NCBI GenBank assembly: GCA_033064195.1
Contig: JARBJD010000048.1
Coordinates: 248,001 to 312,000 of the forward strand
Length of the DNA: 64,000 bases
Reading direction: 5' to 3'
Origin: Blattamonas nauphoetae
Lineage: Eukaryota; Preaxostyla; Oxymonadida
Shown: piece by piece, positions 1-9,600 of the stretch
Layout: each line of letters starts with the position of its first letter
How positions within the stretch are numbered: position 1 is the stretch's first letter
Program-made: the position numbers and the translations under genes
The notes under the pieces: model-generated
Seen by the model: only the letters and a program-made list of their open reading frames with translations
Database searches by the model: none
What the model was told of the DNA's origin: nothing

Positions 1-2
1 TT

Positions 3-755
3 CGAAAAATTCGACGTGATGAGAACATATCCAGCAAGCAGAACGAGCAATCGGAAAAGGACAACGAAGAGTTAAGAAGAACACTGACCAGACTTAAACT
101 AGAAAAGGAAACAATAGAAAAGAAAATGGAGACTATGATTGTGGAAATGAGTATCTTGAAAGAGCAGAAGGACCTTCGCGAGAAAGAAGCTCGAATTGAT
201 CGTCGAAAGAAGGAGACCGAAATTCAAGCGTTGGAAGCCACTTTGGAACGGAGATCAAATGAAATGGGGCTGAGCCAGGTAGGAACTGGATTGCATACTG
301 CTGACCGGGGCGAGAAATACAACACATTCCAATCTCGAGCTCAGACGCTTAGAACGTTCATTGAAACATTTAACAGGCTTTTTGAGCCGGAAATTGATGC
401 AAGAGAGAGATTTGTTGACAACAGAGTTGGAACAGGACGAAGAAGTGGACAGAGTTCAACGCCCAGCGAGATTCCGCGTGTTCGAGCAGGAACAATGCTC
501 GGGACTGTTCGGATGATCCAACCGATGCAAAGTGCGGTGGTGACCCCATCCGTGCTGACACACACGACGCCTCGGCGATGGGGAGTCGGTGAGCATCGGA
601 CAACTCCACACCGAAAAGTGGTGTTTGAGAGGGGCACAGATTTTTGGACACTTTTGATCGAATTCACCGAATTTTGGACACCTGCCATTTTCACCGAAAA
701 ATGGACACCTAAATTGGTTTTCAAAACCGAGATTTGGACACCACCGATCAATTGA
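3..755 (+). CDS. coiled-coil protein, 3' part, cut by a transposon
   Basis: The frame is open from the left edge, so the start lies outside the window. The first 90 or so visible codons are very rich in K, E, R, Q and N with leucine-type spacing, as in a long coiled coil. The following part is low-complexity and rich in T, P, R and S. From about position 645 the frame is no longer original gene sequence: it reads into the terminal inverted repeat of the neighbouring transposon, giving a tail with the recurring motif WTP, and ends at a TGA inside the 46-bp palindrome. I do not recognise the protein. It may be a truncated or pseudogenised coiled-coil gene, or the transposon may simply supply a new C terminus. 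The coding sense of the first 500 bp is fairly clear; the function is unknown. Confidence 0.55.
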   Translation, partial: RKIRRDENISSKQNEQSEKDNEELRRTLTRLKLEKETIEKKMETMIVEMSILKEQKDLREKEARIDRRKKETEIQALEATLERRSNEMGLSQVGTGLHTADRGEKYNTFQSRAQTLRTFIETFNRLFEPEIDARERFVDNRVGTGRRSGQSSTPSEIPRVRAGTMLGTVRMIQPMQSAVVTPSVLTHTTPRRWGVGEHRTTPHRKVVFERGTDFWTLLIEFTEFWTPAIFTEKWTPKLVFKTEIWTPPIN

Positions 756-979
756 CACCTCCGGGCCCGGAGGTGTCAATTGATCGGTTTAGGGAACAAC
801 AGAAAAAGGTACGAGCAAATAGAGAAATGACAAAATTCTACGCAAAAAGAGGGCACAAGATGAATTTCGATTAGATTGCGAGGGGAAGACGATGTTTAAC
901 GTAACAAATGAGATCGTCAATAAGTCGAGAATTTATGGTCTAAAACGAGGAGAGATGGTAAAAACAAGAGGAAATTCAT
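645..979 (+). repeat. left terminal inverted repeat (335 bp)
   Basis: It matches 2651-2985 on the other strand without a mismatch. TGGACAC occurs at 645, 675, 702 and 735, about 27-33 bp apart, followed by the 46-bp palindrome. Such iterated motifs near an end are typical of transposase-binding arrays; that role here is an inference. Confidence 0.93.
743..788. repeat. 46-bp perfect palindrome in the left TIR
   Basis: The centre lies between 765 and 766 (core CCGGGCCCGG), and the sequence pairs perfectly with itself over 23 bp on each side. The same palindrome occurs at 2842-2887. It could form a cruciform or bind a symmetric protein dimer. Confidence 0.95.
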
Positions 980-1090
980 ACCAGAGTGTCAAGAGCCGGT
1001 TCAGAGTCGAGGCAACTTCCTCATCGTCCCTTCTGCAACAACCCAAATGAGATCGTCAATAAGTCGAGAAGTTATGGTCTAAAACGAGGA
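906..1090 (+). repeat. 46-bp direct repeat inside the transposon
   Basis: Positions 906-951 (inside the left TIR) recur at 1045-1090 with about one difference. A third, inverted copy lies in the right TIR. This suggests the TIR was once longer or was partly duplicated inward. Confidence 0.85.
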
Positions 1091-2650
1091 CAGACGGCAT
1101 AATGATGGGGACATACACTCCCCTCAGCCGTTCCATAATCGCGAACTGTTTGTCATAGTAACTTGCTCCATTTTTCTCATTTGATCATCCCCATAACTCG
1201 CGATCAGATCGAACTGTCATCCATCATCTGTCTCATTCTTGAATATTTTAACCTCCCTCACTCTTCCTCCCAATCTCTCCCTGCTCATCATCCTCATAAT
1301 CTGTATCATATTCCAAATTTTCACCAAAATCAGTCATGGATGATTCTCATTCGTTCCAATCTAACTAATTTGCGAACATTAGGGAGTTCCGAATTCTTAT
1401 GGTGCTGTCGCGTCTATTGAATGGTGATTTTCCGGCAGCCCACCAACACACTCAGAATTCATTCAACTACGCGCCCCTCGCAACAACTAAGTAAGAACGC
1501 GACAATATCCCGAATCCGAAGACAGGTATTTTTTTCTGTCCTCTCATTATCCACATCAGATCCTCCTTTTGCCTTCTGCGCTCGAACAATGCGGTCACAA
1601 AATGTGGAATTCGCTGAGTTGTTAACCATCTTAATGGAGACAGACACAAATGATTTAGGGACTTTCGAGTGGTGGTTTTCTCTGATTGTGGATACCGTTC
1701 TGTTTCATACTGTTGATCGACCCTACCCACTCCTCAAGGGCAAACGTTTGTCTAGTTGTTGGATTCATCTCTTCTCCCTCCCAGCCACCACTTCGATGGC
1801 TGTTTTTGTTGATCACAACCTTCATTCTGTCATCATGGCATTAGCCCCCACTTGTTCAAAGTGAATCTCCAAATCTACGCTCTTTCCGTTTCTATTATCA
1901 AATGACTACCGAGTGGAGGTATATATTCTGAATAACACGCTCATTTAGTCTTTTTCATTGAATAGACCGTGATTAACCTCGCCATTCTCATTATCACTAA
2001 TTTCCCACTCGAAGTACAAAAGCCTTTTTTCGTTTTTCTCGGCCGAAATATCGCCAAGACGATGTACAATATGAATACTCATTATATGGTATGCCATTTT
2101 TCATTTCAGTTTGCGTAATCTTCCTTAAAGCCACTCTCTCGTCTAAATCTGCTCCAACTTAGGATCTCCACTTCCAACGCTCTCGGACACTCTTTACGTC
2201 CCTGATTGACTGCCCTCACAAACTAACAGCGTCAAGCAAGACCGAACTGTTCAAGTATTGGTTCACGAGTCTCGAGGCCCTCAACTCCACACTCTCACCA
2301 CCATATTCGCTCAAGCGCTTATCCTCCCAACTTCCCAGCAGTCTCCTTCACTGCAGATGAATGTGCTCTTATATTTGAGGCCTTCCTCCGATCTTTTGTG
2401 AAGCGTCTGGAAAATACCAAAATGCCACTACACCCTCCAAATGGGACTGACCATTGATCCCCTTTTTTCTTCGCCATCTTCTGAAGAACTGTCAGTAAAA
2501 TGGACCAGAATACTCTCCATGTTCTATACACTTGAATATTTCAGTACTGAAAGCCACAAAATCTAAATGATCTGCCTGGCGACGATCACCCCCCAACTCC
2601 TCAGCAATCCAGTTTCAGAACTCTTATTGATGTCCTGATCAGTTCCATGC

Positions 2651-2985
2651 ATGAATTTCCTCTTGTTTTTACCATCTCTCCTCGTTTTAGACCATAAATT
2701 CTCGACTTATTGACGATCTCATTTGTTACGTTAAACATCGTCTTCCCCTCGCAATCTAATCGAAATTCATCTTGTGCCCTCTTTTTGCGTAGAATTTTGT
2801 CATTTCTCTATTTGCTCGTACCTTTTTCTGTTGTTCCCTAAACCGATCAATTGACACCTCCGGGCCCGGAGGTGTCAATTGATCGGTGGTGTCCAAATCT
2901 CGGTTTTGAAAACCAATTTAGGTGTCCATTTTTCGGTGAAAATGGCAGGTGTCCAAAATTCGGTGAATTCGATCAAAAGTGTCCA
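2651..2985 (-). repeat. right terminal inverted repeat (335 bp)
   Basis: Mirror copy of 645-979; paired coordinates sum to 3630. It carries the same palindrome (2842-2887) and the same GTGTCCA series. Confidence 0.93.
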
Positions 2986-5137
2986 TATGGGTACTTTTTT
3001 ATGAGGTGTCCACAAACTTGTTTTAAGGGTTGATCATTCTTCCATCAATCTTTCCCTCTTTGACTAAAACACACATTTATCATTTCGTTGAAGACATTGA
3101 TTGAATTGTTGTTTCTTTAACCTCTAATTACTGTTCAACATCGACTATTGAAACGAAGACATGGTCGACGATGACAAGCTCTAGGACGAAAAACCGAAAA
3201 TTATTTCCCTCCATCTCACTTAAAATCTATTTTTAATGCAATTTTTCTAAAAATCAATGTTTGAGAGGTATTTCGTCCCAATTGGACATATCATAGAAAA
3301 TCTCCCATATTTGGGCGATTCTAAATGAAAGGTCGCCTCCGTTTTATCTCCATCCCCACTCTATATATCGTAAAGAAAACAGCAGAGTTCACATAAACAT
3401 CCTCTCTCTCCCCGTTTAAGGTTTGAATTACCAGATTTTCCCATTTTCACTCACTTTTTTCCAGATTCCAAGTTCAGGTGACTCCTTCTTCATCACACGG
3501 TATTCATTTGTCAGATTCGTGATTGAACCGACCTAATACCGTGCATTACATGTGATTCTCCTGGTTTGTGTCATATATTTCGTTCACACTGACAGACACT
3601 CAGCACTTTTTTGAGGCGAGACAGATTGTTTCTCACAGCCAGAAGACAGTCTGTACACTTGCACTGTGTGATATTTTCTCCAGTTTTCACTCGCGATCGG
3701 AACTTTTTTCACAAATTTCTCGTCTTATAGATCACAAACGGGCACTGACTCTTTGTTCGCCCTACTCTTCCTCTAATTCCCATCAAATACCGTTTTGAAT
3801 CAAGAGATACCTCAAAGCACCTCTGTTAGACATGTTCCGCCAATCTTGAAGACTAAATTCATCATGATTGTTGATTTTGCCATTCAGAACTTTTCGTGTC
3901 TTTTTCTACAATAGATGTCTTTGTGTTGGTTCTCTCACACAGAATGAGCGTTTTATGTAGTTTTCCATCGTTTCTCTGTTTTCGAACAGATTCTGTGACA
4001 AAAAGTGTGCACTATTGTCTTCAACAAAAAAGGACGATATCGAACGCGATCGAACTTAAAATTCAATAATTTCCCTATTTCTTGTCTACTGAAATAAAGA
4101 ACGGTAATTGGGCAAAAAATGAATTTTTGGGACGCACATTAGTGTTTTGCGACCTTTCAAAGAGAATCGCCCATTTCTGCGCATCTCGGTGTTTGATGTC
4201 AACCAAGAAACAGGTGCTGATGAAGGAGAGATCAACGAGGCGATGAAAAGGCTGCAGTCGAAAGTGCTGATGAGCTCAACAAAGCACAATAAATGACAAT
4301 TAAGCAAACGCTTCTTGTCTGTTTTTTCTCTGTATTCCTGATTATGTTGTGCATTTCAAGAAAAGATCAGCTCCACATTCAAATGGTCAACGGCATGAAC
4401 ATAAAATTGGGGGAAATAGTGGGGAGATGAAAGAGTTGTGGAAGAAGTCCTTCTTGGGAGTGTGAAACACAATGCAGGAGAAAGAGAACTCACCAATCAA
4501 AAAAGGAAAGAGGAATGGGAACACCCATAGAGAAGAATGGATGAGCAGAATGGCAAATGTTTACTACTGCAAGAGAGTGAAAGAAGGAGAGATGAAAGTT
4601 GGAAGAAGAAGAACGAAAAAGATGAAGAAGGAATATTCTCCTGTGGTGAGCTCTGCCCAAACGAAAGTGCAGCGCAACGAGTTCACATAGAGCTGAATCT
4701 TGGGCGAACTCAAGAACGATCACTCGAAATGACAATTCGGTGTTCAAGCGCATTCCCCCGACGAACATCGTTCAAAGACGAAAAACTTTGAAGTTGGACA
4801 TACAATTCATCTATCTTCTCAGATTGTGGACGTGACGTTCATCAGTGGGGCTGAAATTCAATGAATGAATCGATCATTTCCCATATTTCACAGATTGAAC
4901 TCCACACCTGAGAATAGACAGATCTTTCTTGTTCGTCTTTCTGTGTTGGATACCGAATTAACGAAAAGGAGTTTCGACAACATTTGTCAGCTTTTTCTCG
5001 ACTTTTGAAAGTGACTGACCCCATAAGAAAACGATCTCAGAATCTTCACAAGAAACAAGGTGTAAATGTCAGCACAAAACGACTCCTCTGAATATGATCA
5101 GTCTGGTATACTGTTTTGTTGCTTATGAATCGTTTTA
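2986..5137. other. gene-poor stretch
   Basis: No convincing gene is visible. A short plus-strand frame at 4144-4296 (about 50 codons, ending TGA) has protein-like composition and could be a last exon or a relic. Lysine- and glutamate-rich frames at about 4470-4790 may be another relic. The rest is AT-rich with short chance frames. Confidence 0.5.
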
Positions 5138-6130
5138 GACAGATCAGAGTTCCTCAATTGGGATGACAGTCAAGTCGACTCTCCTGCGAAGATTTGTCCG
5201 CTTTTCCTCTCACTGGTAGAAGTGATGAAGGACAATGATTCCGTTGATGAGACGTTGGAGAAGAAAGCAGTTCGCTTTCTTCGAATGATCAGACGTCTGT
5301 CCGACGAATCAATTTCACGCTTCGTTCTCAGTCTTGCCCCCACCTCGTCTGACGAATCACTGCTCACATTTGTTGAGTGTGTGGCTGTTCTCCTTTCCTC
5401 CTCCAGACACTCACTCATCGCAGCCACGATGGAGATCCTCGATGATCTGTTTGGGACATATTCGGCCAAGCTCCATTTCGCCCTTCTCAACGCAGAGCTG
5501 ATCCCTCACATCATCACATCTCTCAGCCCTTCCCTTCTCCCATTCGCAGATTGCCAAGACATTCACACTCATCTCATCTCTTTCATCGAATCGTCACTCT
5601 GGATTGCCACTTCGCCTGGACTGAAAACACTCCAAATCGAAGATTCAATTGAATCGAAAAGTGTGAATGAGACAATCCTCAAACACATTCTCGTTCCGTC
5701 TGAGGGATACATCCACCATTTGTGTGCCAACAGGTGGTCGATTGTCGATGATGACCAACTGTACAAGTTTATGCGCCTTTTGGCTCGAATCATCGGAATC
5801 TGTCCGCAAGATCAACCAACAATGGATTTTGTTCTGAAACTGCCCGTCATCACAGCCATCACGAGCGCCATCACGTTTTGTGAGTTTGACCTCATAATTT
5901 GGAGATTTCTCGACGAAACTGACAAATCACAGCGAGAATGGAACAAACACAGTCACAGCATTGGTCAATCAGTGAAGATCGTTCGTCGACATCTGAAAAT
6001 GGAGGGTTTCGATGAAGTGATTGAACAAAGGCAACAGAACGACAAAAATAGAGATTGGGGAAGGCATGCGGTGTCAATTTCGATTGGATTGAACAACTTA
6101 CATGGAATGAATGCCCCTAAAAGAGAATAG
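5138..6130 (+). CDS. ARM/HEAT-like lineage-specific protein
   Basis: The open frame runs upstream of the first in-frame ATG (5225). It includes the segment FLNWDDSQVDSPAKICPLFL and follows a T-rich tract ending TTTTAG at 5138, so an upstream exon joined there is likely. The protein has regularly spaced amphipathic helices rich in leucine and serine, as in ARM-type superhelices, and ends with TAG. It resembles the shorter protein at 37779-38411 in order of segments: an 'AVRFLRMI'/'AIDFLKAI' motif, then 'ALW/AVL..' helices, then a 'HLISFIES'/'HVLKMLSS' helix. ARM proteins are usually binding scaffolds; no partner is evident. The 3' end abuts a chimeric junction that leads into the left arm of the inverted duplication. 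Confidence 0.7.
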   Translation, partial: DRSEFLNWDDSQVDSPAKICPLFLSLVEVMKDNDSVDETLEKKAVRFLRMIRRLSDESISRFVLSLAPTSSDESLLTFVECVAVLLSSSRHSLIAATMEILDDLFGTYSAKLHFALLNAELIPHIITSLSPSLLPFADCQDIHTHLISFIESSLWIATSPGLKTLQIEDSIESKSVNETILKHILVPSEGYIHHLCANRWSIVDDDQLYKFMRLLARIIGICPQDQPTMDFVLKLPVITAITSAITFCEFDLIIWRFLDETDKSQREWNKHSHSIGQSVKIVRRHLKMEGFDEVIEQRQQNDKNRDWGRHAVSISIGLNNLHGMNAPKRE

Positions 6131-6134
6131 AGCA

Positions 6135-6415
6135 GAAAAGCCAGCGAGAGCAAAGTCTAAACAGACACCGTTCCATCACCACGACAGACGCTCTTCAACC
6201 CCTCTCCTCCAGTCCTGTCACGCCTCTGCCCACTCCCGTCGACCCTCGCAGTCGCACGCACAGCCAGGCGAGCACGACCAAGCCCCTCATCATCGCCTCG
6301 CCAGGCACGCCCGTCCCGTTTCTGGGGCTCTCGCTGGCGCAGCTGATCGTGGCCTGCAACAAGTCGACGAGGCTCACATCACCCGACGTCAACTCAACCA
6401 ACAAACAGGGATGGA
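6135..6415 (+). pseudogene. GC-rich coding fragment at the duplication border
   Basis: About 90 open codons in one plus-strand frame, rich in S, T and P, containing KPLIIASPGTPVPFLG and LSLAQLIVACNKS. Base composition is clearly more GC-rich than both flanks, with C/G-ending codons. There is no start codon of its own, and the frame stops making sense at about 6415, exactly where similarity to the flavodoxin-ferredoxin gene tail begins. I read it as a piece of an unidentified gene left at the rearrangement junction. It could alternatively be an exon of an intron-containing gene. Confidence 0.4.
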
Positions 6416-6490
6416 GTTACGCTTTACATCGTCCCTACGCTGGTAGTCATCGGGTTGATAGTGATGATTCTGTTGCTTGTTCTCTTGTGA
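6416..6490 (+). pseudogene. copied membrane tail of the flavodoxin-ferredoxin gene
   Basis: 24 codons plus TGA encode a hydrophobic helix with VIGLIVMILLLVLL, almost identical to the C terminus of the gene at 35550-36650 (one residue differs, I for V). The upstream part of that gene is absent. It marks the outer border of the left arm of the inverted duplication. Confidence 0.85.
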
Positions 6491-6688
6491 ATAAATGATT
6501 CAACCACACCCATCCTCTTAAATCCCGGCGCGGTCTGTGTTATTAACACATCCATCCTTCTTATTGTGTCACTATGTTGATTTGATTTCTTGCTGTTTGT
6601 TTCTTTTACAGAATTAAAAATTTGTGAGTGATAGTATGGGTGTTGATCATCACTAGAAATTATCTCTTCCAGATTTTCCGAGAGCGCC

Positions 6689-9600
6689 ATGGAATCAAGT
6701 TGCCCCCAACCCAGTCCTGCTGCCAGTGATTTCTCTCTCGACGACCTTTTCCAACTCATGGAGAAACTCAAAGGATATGATCCCGAAAACGGAGAGAGAA
6801 ACGAACAATTGGATGAAGACAGAAAGCGATTGGATGAAATGTTCCATCGACTACAGCACGACAAAGCAAAGCATGATCAGATATTCAAGGAGTTGGATGA
6901 GAGAAACAGGCAATTGGATGAGAAAAAGAAACAAAGGCAGCGAGAAAGAGCGTATGAACGAAACAGAAATATCAATACGTGCATCGATGATTCTCAATCC
7001 CACACGGTCACATTGATAAAATCGATATTGCGAAAGTACTCCCCAAATTGGACTGCTCGCCTCAACAACCCGAACAGCACTTTTTCGTTGCTCGCAGATG
7101 GCCATATCCTGTTTTCCAAGAATACCCTCAAGAATCGTCAACAAATCCTTTCCACTCCGCTCCTCTTCCGTCCCGTGTTCAATGCCATCCTCTGCCCTCT
7201 GTTGAAGCTGATCCTCCAAAACTTCGCCACGAAGCAACGCCCCTCCCATCCCGGCGCCTTATTCTTTATTTCTGGAGACCATGGAGTCGGAAAAACTTCG
7301 CTGATGTTTATTCTGATGAGTATCTTGTCCGACCTGTCCATCGGGTTCGACTATCGTATTGTCAACACATACGGCCGTACCGAACACTTTGAAATCAAGA
7401 TTGGAACCGACGGAGAAGTCACATTCTCCCCAGTACTCGGAGGCTATTCACATCATCAGGATGTCTACATCCACATCCACGATGACAGCCATCCCGAATA
7501 CTTCGAATATAACAGCCTCTATCTCATCTTCACCTCACCAGATCAGAAGCGACTGCAGCGTCCTCAGCCTCCATCGAACAGCCGCTATTACCCCTACCGA
7601 CACCAACGTCATGAAATTTCTCCGAACCACCTCTGCTACACCTTCCGCCTGCCCACGTTTTCACTGGCGGAGGATGCAGCTGTGATGGTGGGGTGCACTC
7701 CCACTGTGCCGTTCGCTCTGCTCTCCCCTGAGGACATGGAACTTCGAAAAGAAGAACAGCAGATTCTCCTTTCCATCGAGAAAGACAAAGTGGAGAGAGC
7801 AGGGAAAGTACCATTCTTAAGAACCGATGTCCCCGTCACATCGCAACAAGAATCCGCGAAAACGCTTCTGAAGGCAATTGCGAAATACAGAGGAGATTTC
7901 ATGTTCGGATTGAATGCGTTTTTGTTCAACTTTATGAAAGACGTAGTGACAGTGACAGAACACAATCCGAACAACGGCTGCATGACATTGTTCTTGAATG
8001 ATGTTGTTCAGATGCACACCGTGTCCGATGCATCAACCGAGAACGACACTCCCACATCCAAACCCCATCGCCTGAATTGGGGAACAGCGATGCAAATGCT
8101 GCGAGACAACTTGCAACCCGTGGACGATGGACTTGGGAATGTGACAACACCAAACTTCTCAGAAATGACGAACACATCTGAATCAATTGTATCTCTGATC
8201 AAATGGCATGTTGGACGTGAGACAGACATCGACGCGTTCCACATGTCACTCTGTCGAACGATCTTGGAATCTCGGAATCTTCGGACTGAGCAAGAACGCA
8301 TCTGCGTGATTGTGGACTGGTTGATCGACCAACTTGATGTGCACTCCGAGAGTGGCGATGGTCAAACTTCGTTCGTGAAATACCTGCTCCACGAAGTTGT
8401 TCTCTCTGAATGGAATGGTCCACCGAGACAAAGCAAGAGTTACTGGAAAGTGAGCAGCAAGCGAAGGCGTTCGTTGAAATTGAACACAGCGAAAACGGCA
8501 TCACTTTTCAGCCTTGCAAAGACTGCGGAACCACTCCATTTCAATATCCGCTCTGAAATACAACGACTCTCAGCCTCGATCAGGAAAGCGAACCTGACTG
8601 GTCCGCCTTCCACCCCAGCCTCATCCACATCAACTGACTCGCCCATTTCACAAATTGTGAGGGTGAAGAAGCACTTCACAGAACCAAACCTCCATGAGGT
8701 TGCTCTTTGTCGAAAAGTGCGGGAGGAAGCGAATGACATCTGGAAGAAACAAGGTCTGCCTTCCAAAGAACTGAGACGCCGTCTGATGGACGCTTTGATT
8801 GACAATCTTGTCACTCCTCGTTCGTACGATTCTCACCAACACACTCTGCCGTCTCTCTTCGTCCAATCAGATTCGCTCGATTGCACCAGCACCAAACTCC
8901 GAAACTGCCTCGCCTGTCTTCTCACCAAATCGAACGAGAAAGCATCAAGCGAAGCCCAGTTGCAGTTCATTGTGGACGAGCTTTTGCTCTATCTCCTCTA
9001 TTCACAATCGTACGAAAGCTGTCCGATCTCAGCGACATCCAATTGGAACTTCGACGAAAGTGAGATGGCACGTCTTGCGTGTGATCTGCTGACAACGATT
9101 GTGGATCTTCAACACGAATCAGTTGAGGCGAGACTCGAGTCAGTGAAGAAGGAGATCGAAGATGTTCGAGATAGACTCTCGTTCATGTTTCTTATGGATC
9201 ACTTCTGCTTCATTGCTCAAGACATGAATATTCTTGTGACTCCTCACTCGATCCTGAAGGGTCTGTCCGAACGACCAGAGCGACCTCCTGCGCTGGGACT
9301 GACTGAAGAGTCGATGGGAGTGTTTTACCGAAATGTGAGAGACGCTGGGTTGAGTGTCTGGGTGCAAACAGCAACTGAGACACTCCTTGAACTGATCGAC
9401 ACACCCGAGACAGATTGTGTGAAAGATACCGAAGAGTCACCGACGAAGAAGATGCAACTTGAAGAAAGGGTGGTGGACACAGTGACATCATCGATCCTGA
9501 AGAATGTGAATGGAGTCATCAAGGAATTCTTCGCTGCTCATGAAAATGGACACAATCCTGTTGAAAACACAAAATGGCTGGCGATTGTTCGTTCGATGAT

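Larger units (their letters stand above)
645..2985. mobile_element. 2.34-kb DNA transposon or foldback element with perfect 335-bp inverted ends
   Basis: Positions 645-979 and 2651-2985 are inverted copies of each other; I compared them base by base and found no mismatch. Each copy contains a 46-bp palindrome (743-788 and 2842-2887) and a spaced series of TGGACAC motifs. The 1.67-kb interior has only short frames (for example 1163-1420 and 1421-1864) with no recognisable transposase, so the element looks non-autonomous, of the foldback or large-MITE type. No clear target-site duplication is visible directly at 645/2985. One more GTGTCCA motif lies 24 bp outside the right end, at 3006-3012, so the true right border may be a little further out and the left end slightly shortened. 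The family cannot be named from the ends alone. Confidence 0.85.

Noticed and set aside
1163-1864. Two adjacent open frames inside the 2.34-kb transposon as a possible transposase
   Set aside because: Short (85 and 147 codons), no DDE or zinc-finger pattern, and composition like the surrounding AT-rich filler.
3568-3798. 76-codon frame as a gene
   Set aside because: No domain, no paralog in the window, and composition of an AT-rich intergenic stretch.
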